DNA of 8,811 nucleotides. Source: Chitinivibrionales bacterium (GTDB taxonomy: Bacteria > Fibrobacterota > Chitinivibrionia > Chitinivibrionales > WJKA01). Positions 1 to 6,587 of this stretch are shown here, piece by piece (position 1 is the first letter of the stretch; the number at the start of each line of letters is the position of its first letter). The stretch is from contig WJKA01000157.1 of the NCBI GenBank assembly GCA_014729375.1, positions 1 to 8,811 on the forward strand, read 5' to 3'. The notes beneath the pieces were generated by a model. That model did not search any database and had not been told where the DNA came from. It was given only the letters and a program-made list of their open reading frames with translations. The position numbers and the translations under genes were made by a program.

Positions 1-5
1 CTTCA

Positions 6-29
6 CACATGTGGGGTAGTCTTTTTTTT
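6..29 (+). terminator. Probable right half of an upstream terminator
   Basis: A G-rich arm (GTGGGG, 11-16) is followed by eight consecutive T residues at 22-29. This looks like the 3' arm and U-tract of an intrinsic terminator whose 5' arm lies before the window. An 8-base palindrome, CACATGTG, sits at 6-13. Because the left arm is not visible, the call rests only on the T-tract and its position ahead of asd. Confidence 0.3.
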
Positions 30-115
30 ACAATGGAAAAAAAGAAAATTCGAAATCCGGAACAAAGAACGGTTGTTGTGAATATCGCATAGTATCGAAT
101 TCCGGTTGTATCACC

Positions 116-122
116 AAAGGAG
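116..122 (+). promoter_or_regulatory. asd ribosome binding site
   Basis: AAAGGAG ends seven bases before the ATG at 130. This decides the asd start in favour of 130 over the upstream in-frame TTG at 106. Confidence 0.85.
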
Positions 123-129
123 AATTACA

Positions 130-1245
130 ATGCTCAAAGCAGGATTTATCGGTTGGCGCGGAATGGTCGGTTCAGTACTCATGGAACGCATGATTGCTGA
201 AAATGACTTCAATGATTTCGAACCCATCTTCTTTTCAACTTCCCAGGTCGGACAAAAGGGTCCCGATATCGGCGTTGATATTCCACCGCTCCAGGATGCA
301 TACGATAGTGGCACCCTCAAGGATCTTGATATCATAATTACCTGTCAGGGAGGCAATTATACCAGAAAAGTGTATCCGGAACTCCGAAAAAGCGGCTGGA
401 ATGGATACTGGATAGATGCAGCATCTGCACTGCGCATGGAAAATGACAGTGTGATCGTTCTCGACCCGGTCAACCGCGAAATAATTAATAACGCGCTCTC
501 TTCAGGCATAAAAAATTATATCGGCGGTAACTGCACTGTCAGCCTCCTCCTCATGGCGATTGCCGGCCTCTTTCAGAAAGGATTGGTTGAATGGGTGTCC
601 TCGATGACTTACCAGGCAGCCTCGGGCGCGGGCGCGAAAAATATGATCGAGCTTATCAAGCAAATGGCCGGGCTGGTGGATGCATCACGCGCACTGCTCG
701 AAAATCCCGCCGCGACCGCACTTGAATACGACGCGGCAGTGACCGCCAGGCTCAGGGACGGCTCCCTTCCAGTCGATAATTTCACTCAGCCGCTGGCGGC
801 AAGCCTCCTTCCCTGGATCGACAAGCCAATGGAAAGCGGCCAGAGCAGGGAAGAATGGAAAGGATATGCCGAAACCAATAAAATTCTCGGATGTGACCCG
901 GAAATTCCCATTGACGGCATCTGTGTCCGGATCAGTTCAATGCGCTGCCACAGTCAGGGATTGACAATTAAACTCAAAAACGACGTGCCTGTTGATGAAA
1001 TACAGAGCATGATCAGCGAATCGAATGACTGGGTGACGGTTATTCCAAACGAGAAAGAGTCCACTCTGAAAGAGCTGACACCTGCAGCAATAACCGGCAC
1101 ACTGAGCGTGCCTGTCGGGCGGATCAGAAAAATGAATATCGGCCCCCAGTATATTGCCGCATTTACTGTCGGCGACCAGTTGCTCTGGGGTGCTGCAGAA
1201 CCGGTGCGACGCATGCTGCAGATCGTGCGTGAATTTACTGGCTGA
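130..1245 (+). CDS. asd: Aspartate-semialdehyde dehydrogenase
   Basis: NADPH-dependent enzyme that reduces aspartyl phosphate to aspartate semialdehyde, the branch point to lysine/diaminopimelate, threonine and methionine; cytoplasmic. The 371-residue product matches the E. coli-type Asd (about 367 residues) almost end to end. The N-terminal nucleotide-binding loop is GFIGWRGMVG (residues 5-14). The catalytic cysteine is C135 in GGNCTVS. The catalytic histidine is H274 in RCHSQ. Other family blocks visible are FFSTSQ, YWIDAAS, YQAASGAGA, SREEWKG, ETNKIL and QLLWGAAEP. The ATG at 130 is chosen because AAAGGAG (116-122) lies at ideal spacing and the protein then aligns with family N-termini. 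An in-frame TTG at 106 would add eight residues and lacks a ribosome site. It is the only plus-strand gene and converges on the HDOD unit. No clear promoter is seen in 1-129, although CGAAATCCGG (51-60) recurs as CGAATTCCGG (96-105). Confidence 0.97.
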   Translation: MLKAGFIGWRGMVGSVLMERMIAENDFNDFEPIFFSTSQVGQKGPDIGVDIPPLQDAYDSGTLKDLDIIITCQGGNYTRKVYPELRKSGWNGYWIDAASALRMENDSVIVLDPVNREIINNALSSGIKNYIGGNCTVSLLLMAIAGLFQKGLVEWVSSMTYQAASGAGAKNMIELIKQMAGLVDASRALLENPAATALEYDAAVTARLRDGSLPVDNFTQPLAASLLPWIDKPMESGQSREEWKGYAETNKILGCDPEIPIDGICVRISSMRCHSQGLTIKLKNDVPVDEIQSMISESNDWVTVIPNEKESTLKELTPAAITGTLSVPVGRIRKMNIGPQYIAAFTVGDQLLWGAAEPVRRMLQIVREFTG

Positions 1246-1314
1246 GCTAGCGTACTGTATCTCAAATACGAATATGCTTTCACAGGCTCTTTTCATCCCT
1301 GTCTTCGTTGCCCA

Positions 1315-1345
1315 CTCGCCGTCGCGTAGCCACGCTATGGCGGAG
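1315..1345. repeat. GC-rich imperfect hairpin
   Basis: Inner arms CGTAGC (1325-1330) and GCTATG (1334-1339) pair around a CAC loop, with one G-T pair. Outer arms CTCGC (1315-1319) and GCGGAG (1340-1345) pair with one bulged G. An unpaired CGTCG lies between the two stems on the left side. No T-tract follows. It could be an mRNA 3'-end structure for either converging unit, or part of an interspersed repeat together with the hairpin at 1357-1374. Confidence 0.55.
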
Positions 1346-1356
1346 CAGGATCAGTT

Positions 1357-1374
1357 GAATACCCCCCGGTATTC
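1357..1374. repeat. Perfect 7-bp hairpin with C4 loop
   Basis: GAATACC (1357-1363) and GGTATTC (1368-1374) are exact reverse complements around four C residues. The hairpin lies 11 bases from the previous one. Short inverted ends CCTGT (1298-1302) and ACAGG (1392-1396) bracket both. No poly-T follows on either strand, so it is not a typical intrinsic terminator. Confidence 0.6.
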
Positions 1375-1463
1375 TACATCTTCGCGCCTCAACAGGAACA
1401 TAAACAGCTCCCAGGAAACACACCTACCTGAGATGCAGTCCACTAATAATCAGAAACCATCCA

Positions 1464-1589
1464 TTATCTGATCTCTTCACGATAGCTGCTCGGTAAAGCC
1501 CTGGCAATAAGGAGTCCACCTCCGGGGGAATAGTAATCCTGTTCGGTAACGGTATCGGGCTTTATACTGTCAAGAGGAATCGTTTTCAT
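1464..1589 (-). pseudogene. Truncated HD-GYP-type protein, N-terminal fragment
   Basis: A 41-codon ORF that starts in a four-base ATGA overlap with the stop codon of the HDOD gene, the usual sign of translational coupling. It begins MKTIPLDSIKP, continues through DYYSPGGGLLIAR and ends at TAA (1464-1466). From memory of the family, the pattern 'short beta strand, I/L-D-x-I-K-P, acidic or aromatic turn, G-x-L-L-I' is typical of the first 30-40 residues of HD-GYP and related cyclic-di-GMP phosphodiesterase-type proteins. Such proteins normally continue for about 300 residues or more. No HD-GYP domain follows in any frame, so I read this as a decayed or deleted gene. It could instead be a genuine small protein derived from one. 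An 8-base inverted repeat (1494-1501 with 1557-1564) lies inside it. Confidence 0.55.
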
Positions 1590-3445
1590 GATGTTTCGGT
1601 CTGTGCCCCTGATTCCACCGCCCCGGTCTCTTCGCCTGTCTCTGCTTCATCGGTAACTGATGCTGTTTCCTCGGAATCATACGGCACAAATTCGACGGTT
1701 TTTCCCATCAGAACTTCTAATATGATCTGCTCAAGATGCCGGAGATCACAACTCCGGTCGGTAAAAGAAACGTCTTTCATAGCTTCATTCTTCGGCAGTG
1801 ATGATTTTGAATTTACACACACAAGCACAGGCGCAAATTGTGGTTTTGCACCGGAATTGCCGCCATCGTGGCCTTTTTTAATAATCCCCGTATAGTGATC
1901 AACACCCTCAGCCGTGGTCTGTTCATTGGCCCAGACAAGAATGAAATCAAGCTTGCCGTCATGTTCGTTTGCTTCTCCGGGAGTTTTAATCAGCTCAATA
2001 TTCATTCCTTCTTTGCGAAGAAAAAGCTTCGGAGGAATGAGAAGGCTTTTTGCGGCATTGACAATGCCAACCGTTTTCTGTTCCGCGTCCTCGATCCCCT
2101 CGCCGGCCCGTAGAAACTCCCGCTCTTCCAGCTTGAGGAACTGACGGAACAGCTTTATGTCCCGGTACACGGTCTCAAGAAAATCGTCTGTAATTCCGGT
2201 CTGCATTTTTGCTGCTTTAAACACCCAGTCGGGTATCGGTCTGATAAAGTGATCAGCCTCATTGCCAAGATGTATCAGCTTTGCAAGAATGTTTCCGGCG
2301 CCGACACAAACCGCCAGCTTCTTGCCCTGTGTGTCAAGTTTTCCCGAAAAAGAACAAAAACCATATTGTTCAACAATTGCCTCGGTAATCTGGTCCGGCA
2401 TCTTCCATTTTGCAAACAACTCTTTTACAACGTCATTATGATTAATTCCCAGCATTGCCGTCTCGCTGGTGATATAAAGGCCACCGTTTTCAGCCGTTTT
2501 CTCAAGAACTTCGGCAAATATATCCGAAAAAAATTCATCCATGATAAGCATGCCGAGATCATGCAACAATCCCGCCAGAAATGCATCCTCCGTACTGACT
2601 CCGCCCATCCGCTTGGCGAAATACTCGGCAAAAATAGCTGCGGCAAGCGAGTGGTACCAGAAATCAATTCGGTCGAACCCGTAATTTCTATTGTCCTTCC
2701 CAACAAGATCCATTACCGCCATTCCCATAACAATTCGTCTTGTTTCCCGGAACCCGATACGGACAATGGCGTCTTTTATCGAGCTGATTTTTCTGTTTGA
2801 AGATGCAAAAAAGACACTGTTTGACACCTTGAGGATATTTGCAGAAATCACCGGATCAGAATTGATCACTTTTCCAAGATCGGCCGCGCCCGCTTTCGGA
2901 TCATCGGCAAGCTTCAGAACTTTTGCAACAGTAAAAGGAAACGCAAGAAGGCCCGAGACATGCTCGACCATAATCTGAATTTTCTTTGTCGGTAATGTCT
3001 CGGTACTTCGCAGCGCCGAGGTGTCATCCATGGTGTTTTCATTGCCCTCCTGTATGTCAGTATCCTGAAGCGATTTGTTTACCAGGCGAAGTTTGGATTC
3101 TATTAAATTGACCAGAATTGAAAACTTGAGCGGACGCTCCAGATATTCACTGACACCACGTTTCATTATACCGGACCGTATCGAAGCATCCGCCTTGTCG
3201 CCATAAGCAATTACCGGCACCTTTTTTGTCTTTTTATGCTGTCGCAAAAGCTTTACAAAGTGCGACTGATCGGTGTGCAGCTTTGGAAATTCTACAATAA
3301 GGATGTCCGGAAGAAACTGAAGCATCTTGATATAGTTTTTGTAATCGGGTCGAAACAGCATGATCTCAACTCCCCGCTGACGGAACGCCATGGAAAGTAT
3401 CTGCTGCTCACGCTCGTTCTCTGTTGTCAACATCATGCTGACCAT
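1586..3445 (-). CDS. HDOD protein flanked by two pseudo-receiver domains
   Basis: A 619-residue protein, probably cytoplasmic and regulatory. Residues about 2-122 fold like a response-regulator receiver but lack its chemistry: E52 stands at the phospho-Asp position (DILIVEFP), Y81/G82 replace the Thr/Ser, and R104 replaces the Lys before Pro (ERPLK). A polar linker follows. Residues about 160-380 form an HDOD domain: LAFPFTVAKVLKLADDP, SDPVISANILKVSNS, IKDAIVRIGFRETRR, H265, GLLHDLG with H295-D296, and H336 with a KWKMP block. Residues about 456-582 appear to be a second receiver-like domain, with W505 at the Asp position and R564 at the Lys position. An acidic Glu/Thr-rich tail ends the protein. 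HDOD proteins usually work in signalling rather than catalysis, so partner binding is inferred here. The ATG at 3445 has only a weak GTGGGG ribosome site; M4 or M5 are alternative starts. The 3' end overlaps the truncated ORF at 1464-1589. Confidence 0.88.
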   Translation of the reverse strand: MVSMMLTTENEREQQILSMAFRQRGVEIMLFRPDYKNYIKMLQFLPDILIVEFPKLHTDQSHFVKLLRQHKKTKKVPVIAYGDKADASIRSGIMKRGVSEYLERPLKFSILVNLIESKLRLVNKSLQDTDIQEGNENTMDDTSALRSTETLPTKKIQIMVEHVSGLLAFPFTVAKVLKLADDPKAGAADLGKVINSDPVISANILKVSNSVFFASSNRKISSIKDAIVRIGFRETRRIVMGMAVMDLVGKDNRNYGFDRIDFWYHSLAAAIFAEYFAKRMGGVSTEDAFLAGLLHDLGMLIMDEFFSDIFAEVLEKTAENGGLYITSETAMLGINHNDVVKELFAKWKMPDQITEAIVEQYGFCSFSGKLDTQGKKLAVCVGAGNILAKLIHLGNEADHFIRPIPDWVFKAAKMQTGITDDFLETVYRDIKLFRQFLKLEEREFLRAGEGIEDAEQKTVGIVNAAKSLLIPPKLFLRKEGMNIELIKTPGEANEHDGKLDFILVWANEQTTAEGVDHYTGIIKKGHDGGNSGAKPQFAPVLVCVNSKSSLPKNEAMKDVSFTDRSCDLRHLEQIILEVLMGKTVEFVPYDSEETASVTDEAETGEETGAVESGAQTETS

Positions 3446-3491
3446 GAAAGCCCCACACGAATAAACCCGGCCGGCCGGTGTGCATTATCTT

Positions 3492-3518
3492 GCAGTATTA
3501 CGTCTTGAATTATACTGC
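3492..3518. promoter_or_regulatory. Inverted repeat over the HDOD promoter
   Basis: Exact 7-base arms GCAGTAT (3492-3498) and ATACTGC (3512-3518) have equivalent positions 20 bases apart, about two helical turns. They cover roughly -16 to -10 and +5 to +11 relative to the inferred start. A dimeric repressor bound here would block the -10 element and the start site. The binding protein is unknown. Confidence 0.45.
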
Positions 3519-3537
3519 TTTTTTTGCCGCTTTTCAA
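3509..3537 (-). promoter_or_regulatory. Sigma70-type promoter of the HDOD gene
   Basis: Read on the minus strand, TTGAAA (3537-3532) is followed after exactly 17 bases by a consensus TATAAT (3514-3509). The spacer contains a run of seven A residues. The expected start of transcription is near 3502, giving a leader of about 57 bases before the ATG at 3445. Match quality and spacing make it the best promoter in the window. Confidence 0.8.
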
Positions 3538-3745
3538 CTGTTTCGGAAAGGATTTTGAGGATGCGGCTCCATTTCCTGCATAATCAATTGCTATTAAACA
3601 AGTAACGCGGTCCCCGGACACCTCCGTTCAGTGTGCTCTCCCCCCTCCGGGGTGAAGAAAAAGTACCTGGGTAGTTGCCGGGTAATGATAATTTTCTGCC
3701 GGAGCTGCATAGCCGGTATTCAAAGAAACCCTTTCTGCAGGCCGC

Positions 3746-5200
3746 TCAATGCGCGCCCTTGCCGGTAAGTACCACCAGTACGGTGCGGAGTATGATTTTT
3801 AGATCAAGTGCAAGCGACATATTCTCGAAATAATACAGATCATACATTACTTTTTTTTTGACATCCTCGATTGTTTCGTCATACTTGTGTTTAACCTGGG
3901 CCCAGCCGGTGATCCCGGGTTTCATTTTCAGTCGCCGGATATACCAGGGAATTTCTTTTTTGAGCTCATTGATAAAAACGGGCCGCTCGGGCCGCGGGCC
4001 GACCAGGCTCATCTCGCCCCTGAGCACATTGATAAACTGCGGGATCTCATCGATACGGGTTTTTCGGATAAACCGTCCGAGCGGGGTAATCCGGGGATCG
4101 TCTTTGCTGGCCCATTGCGGCCCTGCCCGCGCCTCAGCATCCTGATACATCGAGCGGAACTTGTACAGCATAAACGGTCTGCCGAACTTGCCCGCGCGCT
4201 TCTGCTTGTACAATGCAGGGCCGGGAGAATTCCATCTGATCAGCACAGAAATTGCGATCCATAGCGGCGCGCCGAATCCGAGCACCAGCAGTGATGCAAT
4301 GATATCCACAAGCCGCTTGACCTGCACCTCCCACGGGGACATGTGGTCCTGCAACAGTACCATCAGCGGAACCCCGAAAATCTGGTGCGTCTTGAAATGC
4401 CCGGAGATAACGTCCAGGAGCGAGGGCACCATGTATATGTCAACGTTAACATCCGCGCAATACTCCATCACCCTGAGAATTTCATTCGCCGAGGTCGAAA
4501 CATGCGAGATAATAATCCCCTGTATCTGCTCCTTTTTTACTACCTGTGGAATGTCCGAATAAGTGCCGAACACCGGAAGCTTCTCCAGTGTATTTCCCTT
4601 CTTCCGCCCGTCATCGTCAATAAAGCCTACAACCCGGTTGCCGAGATGCGGGTAGTGTGCGATTTCCCGTACCAGACTCGCGCCCGATTCGTTTGCACCC
4701 ACCACCAGCACCCGTCTCGTACCGATCCCTTTTGATGCCAGCCAGCTTAAAAACGAATGGATCAACAACCGGTTTGCCGTGGCAAAAAACAAAAAACACC
4801 CGCCATACGTTATGATTATCGCCAGCGTGGCCCGGGTAAAAAACACCGGCCGTTTCCCGTTTGTCACAAACTGGTACAGCTCATGGCCCCGGGTAATCAG
4901 CAGCACAATCACCAGACCGGCGATGACCGCTTTGGTTACCGCAAACAGAACATCAATGCGCGATTCCTTGTACCACTCCCGGTACAAGCCGGTGAGAAAA
5001 AACAGCACTACCCAGCCGAAGGTAATAGTCGACACCGGGCCGATCGGCACAAAATAGGAAATAACGTCAATATCGGGATTATACAACTCGGGAAAGAACC
5101 CGCTTTTATAGCGCAGCCACACCGATGCAACAAACGCAACATTAAACGCAATAATATCCAGAGCAAGCGTGAATATTTTTTCAAATGCTTTTACATTCAC
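3746..5200 (-). CDS. Polyprenyl-phosphate sugar-1-phosphate transferase
   Basis: Inner-membrane initiating enzyme of surface polysaccharide synthesis (WcaJ/CpsE/PssY-like): it moves a sugar-1-phosphate from a UDP-sugar to undecaprenyl phosphate. With the start used here it has 484 residues, typical for the family. Four hydrophobic segments lie at about 9-29, 58-73, 85-103 and 124-141. A Rossmann-like CoA_binding_3 region starts at RRVLVVGANESGASL (about 162-176). The catalytic Bac_transf domain begins at KRLVDIIAS with a membrane-associated helix (about 295-321). It carries SPGPALYKQKRAG, YKFRSM, the acidic pair D384-E385 in RIDEIPQFINVLRGEMS, SLVGPRPERP and KPGITGWAQV. The GTG at 5200 is preferred because AAGGA lies six bases upstream; an in-frame TTG at 5221 would add seven residues and has no site. 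No glycosyltransferase or flippase gene is adjacent, so this is a lone initiating gene and its sugar cannot be told. Confidence 0.92.
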   Translation of the reverse strand: MNVKAFEKIFTLALDIIAFNVAFVASVWLRYKSGFFPELYNPDIDVISYFVPIGPVSTITFGWVVLFFLTGLYREWYKESRIDVLFAVTKAVIAGLVIVLLITRGHELYQFVTNGKRPVFFTRATLAIIITYGGCFLFFATANRLLIHSFLSWLASKGIGTRRVLVVGANESGASLVREIAHYPHLGNRVVGFIDDDGRKKGNTLEKLPVFGTYSDIPQVVKKEQIQGIIISHVSTSANEILRVMEYCADVNVDIYMVPSLLDVISGHFKTHQIFGVPLMVLLQDHMSPWEVQVKRLVDIIASLLVLGFGAPLWIAISVLIRWNSPGPALYKQKRAGKFGRPFMLYKFRSMYQDAEARAGPQWASKDDPRITPLGRFIRKTRIDEIPQFINVLRGEMSLVGPRPERPVFINELKKEIPWYIRRLKMKPGITGWAQVKHKYDETIEDVKKKVMYDLYYFENMSLALDLKIILRTVLVVLTGKGAH

Positions 5201-5205
5201 GCTGT

Positions 5206-5210
5206 TTCCT
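5206..5210 (-). promoter_or_regulatory. Ribosome site selecting the GTG start
   Basis: On the minus strand AAGGA is followed by AACAGC and then GTG at 5200. This is the reason for preferring a GTG start over the TTG at 5221 for the sugar transferase. Confidence 0.65.
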
Positions 5211-5275
5211 TGGCAGAGCAATTCACTACTGAGGCACGGAAACCACAGCGTTTAACAGATGGAGAAAAGGCAATA

Positions 5276-5284
5276 ATTATACTA
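5276..5284 (-). promoter_or_regulatory. Probable -10 of the sugar transferase promoter
   Basis: TATAAT on the minus strand at 5281-5276, inside TGCTAGTATAAT, so an extended -10 reading (TGC then TAGTAT) is also possible. No good -35 lies 16-18 bases upstream. The start would be near 5269, with a leader of about 69 bases to the GTG at 5200. Confidence 0.5.
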
Positions 5285-5371
5285 GCATGCATTCAGGTCT
5301 TTGCTACTCGAGTAATGATCGGCTGCTGAAAAAAATCCTGATTACCGACATCGAAATTTGTTTCTCAATGC

Positions 5372-5394
5372 TATCGGCACCGGATGGTGCGATA
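5372..5394 (-). terminator. Hairpin just after the apgM-like stop
   Basis: TATC-GCACC (5372-5375 and 5377-5381, with bulged G at 5376) pairs with GGTGC-GATA (5386-5394) around a four-base loop, giving nine pairs. It begins directly after the stop codon at 5396-5398. There is no U-tract on the minus strand right after it; a T-run occurs only about 35 bases further on. It may be a weak or Rho-assisted terminator, or a 3' stabiliser for the hom-thrC-apgM message. Confidence 0.45.
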
Positions 5395-5395
5395 C

Positions 5396-6580
5396 TCAAT
5401 CCTTTCTCACAAACCGGTCAAACAGCTCCACCCCGCTGATGACCTCAGAATTCTTCGCGGATTTTTCGCAGTATGTTCTTGCGCTGCCGGAAGTGATTCC
5501 CGCGCCGCAGGCTGCCCAGGGCACCGGCATTGCATGGTGCGTTTTCATAGACACAGGCGTTGCATGGTCGGGAAGCACGCATATTTTCATGGTATCAAAA
5601 TGTCTCATGAGTTTACGCATTTCTCCGACAATATTTTTATCAAAATCCTCAATAGCCTGTATTTTCTTCTCAAGCGATCCTTCATGCGAGGTTTCATCGG
5701 GAGCCTCTACATGAAGGTACACCAGGTCCTGCTCCGTCAGGGCGGCCTCGGCAGCCTCCACCTTGCCGGCATAGTTGGTGTCGAGGTAGCCGGTCGCGCC
5801 GGGCACCGTGCGGACTGTCAAGCCGGCCAGAACGCCGAGCCCTTTGATCAGGTCGACCGCAGACACCACCGATCCCGACAGTGAATAACGCTCCTGAAGG
5901 GTGGGAAGAGCAATTGCCGGTCCCTGTCCCCACAGCCAGATATCAGTTACCGGACTCTTGCCGGACTCTTTCCGTTTTGCGTTGGCCGTCGAGTGGGCGA
6001 GAATGTCCCGCGCGCGGTAAAACAGCGTGCGCACCAGCTCTTGTCCCGCGCCCGTCGGCAGACCCGGTTTATATTCCTTCCCTGAAATATCATGCGGCGG
6101 CGTGCAGGAAAGCTTTCCTCCTGGAAATCCGTGCATCACAGCCAGATGCCGATAGCTGACTCCGGGATAAAACGTGACCGTCCGGGAATCGAGTGCGTCT
6201 TTCAGCTCCCGGATAATTTTGCAGGCTTCGCCTGTCTCGATATGTCCCGCGGAATAATCGACCATACGCGTGGCATCGAGTGTGACCAGGTTGCATCTGA
6301 AAGCGATATCGCCGGCAGCGAGCGGCACACCCATGCTTGCCGCCTCGATCGGCGCACGGCCGTTATAATAGCGCGCAGGGTCATATCCCATGACAGACAT
6401 GTTCGCAACATCGCTGCCCGGCGGCATTCCATCAGGGACCGTTTTCACGCCGCCAACGACACCCTCGTGTGCGCAGGCATCCATGTTCGGCGTGGCCGCA
6501 TATTCCAGCGGCGTCCTGTTGTCAAGCGAACCGACTGGAAAATCCGCCATGCCGTCACCAATTAAAAGCGCATATTTCAT
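5396..6580 (-). CDS. apgM-family protein, proposed homoserine kinase
   Basis: A 394-residue member of the archaeal-type cofactor-independent phosphoglycerate mutase branch of the alkaline phosphatase superfamily. It starts MKYALLIGDGMADFP, with D9 as a likely metal ligand. S62, in GSDVANMSVMGYDP, aligns with the phosphoserine nucleophile. HVEAPDETSHEG (290-301, D295 and H299), D338-H339 in LPDHATP and H348/H349 complete a two-metal site. The ATG at 6580 is chosen because earlier in-frame codons (to 6640) lie inside thrC and the family N-terminus begins here. Its ribosome site is weak, which fits coupling to thrC, whose stop is only seven bases upstream. The branch found with hom and thrC in genomes without thrB has been annotated as a proposed homoserine kinase (TIGR02535, from memory). 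The neighbours here agree, and I infer phosphorylation of homoserine. The alternative is glycolytic interconversion of 3- and 2-phosphoglycerate (apgM proper). Confidence 0.88.
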   Translation of the reverse strand: MKYALLIGDGMADFPVGSLDNRTPLEYAATPNMDACAHEGVVGGVKTVPDGMPPGSDVANMSVMGYDPARYYNGRAPIEAASMGVPLAAGDIAFRCNLVTLDATRMVDYSAGHIETGEACKIIRELKDALDSRTVTFYPGVSYRHLAVMHGFPGGKLSCTPPHDISGKEYKPGLPTGAGQELVRTLFYRARDILAHSTANAKRKESGKSPVTDIWLWGQGPAIALPTLQERYSLSGSVVSAVDLIKGLGVLAGLTVRTVPGATGYLDTNYAGKVEAAEAALTEQDLVYLHVEAPDETSHEGSLEKKIQAIEDFDKNIVGEMRKLMRHFDTMKICVLPDHATPVSMKTHHAMPVPWAACGAGITSGSARTYCEKSAKNSEVISGVELFDRFVRKD

Positions 6581-6587
6581 GAGTTCT

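Larger units (their letters stand above)
1246..1463. other. Non-coding stretch between converging units
   Basis: This stretch separates the asd stop from the end of the small minus-strand ORF at 1464. Frames open across it are not protein-like on either strand. It holds two hairpins (1315-1345 and 1357-1374) and weak pairing at 1282-1302 (ACAGG with CCTGT). No T-tract follows any hairpin, so I cannot point to a canonical terminator for asd. On the minus strand it is where the rest of the truncated HD-GYP-like gene would be expected, but no convincing continuation is visible in any frame. Confidence 0.6.
3446..3745. other. Intergenic region with HDOD promoter
   Basis: A 300-base gap between the stop of the sugar transferase gene and the start of the HDOD gene, both on the minus strand. 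It holds a strong promoter (3509-3537) with an overlapping inverted repeat, a CCGGCCGGCCGG palindrome in the HDOD leader (3467-3478), and a CCCC/GGGG mini-hairpin (about 3641-3652). The mini-hairpin could lie in the 3' end of the transferase transcript but has no U-tract. No convincing terminator or gene is seen. Confidence 0.6.

Noticed and set aside
33..92. 19-codon ORF upstream of asd (MEKKKIRNPEQ...) as a leader peptide
   Set aside because: It has no ribosome site, no run of regulatory Lys, Thr or Met codons that would suit attenuation beyond a short KKK, and no terminator hairpin between it and asd.
1154..1471. 105-codon plus-strand ORF running out of the asd 3' end
   Set aside because: It begins within asd in another frame, runs through the hairpin region and overlaps the HD-GYP-like fragment; its composition is not protein-like.
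1494..1564. TAAAGCCC/GGGCTTTA inverted repeat as a structured RNA
   Set aside because: It lies within the 41-codon ORF, the arms are only 8 bases with a 55-base loop, and no conserved RNA motif is visible between them.
3492..3525. Plus-strand intrinsic terminator: 7-bp stem followed by seven T residues
   Set aside because: No plus-strand gene lies upstream to terminate. The T-run is the A-tract of the minus-strand promoter spacer, and the stem arms overlap the -10, so an operator on the minus strand explains it better.
3433..3621. 62-codon minus-strand ORF overlapping the HDOD start
   Set aside because: It covers the HDOD promoter and leader in another frame, has no recognisable domain and lacks a ribosome site.
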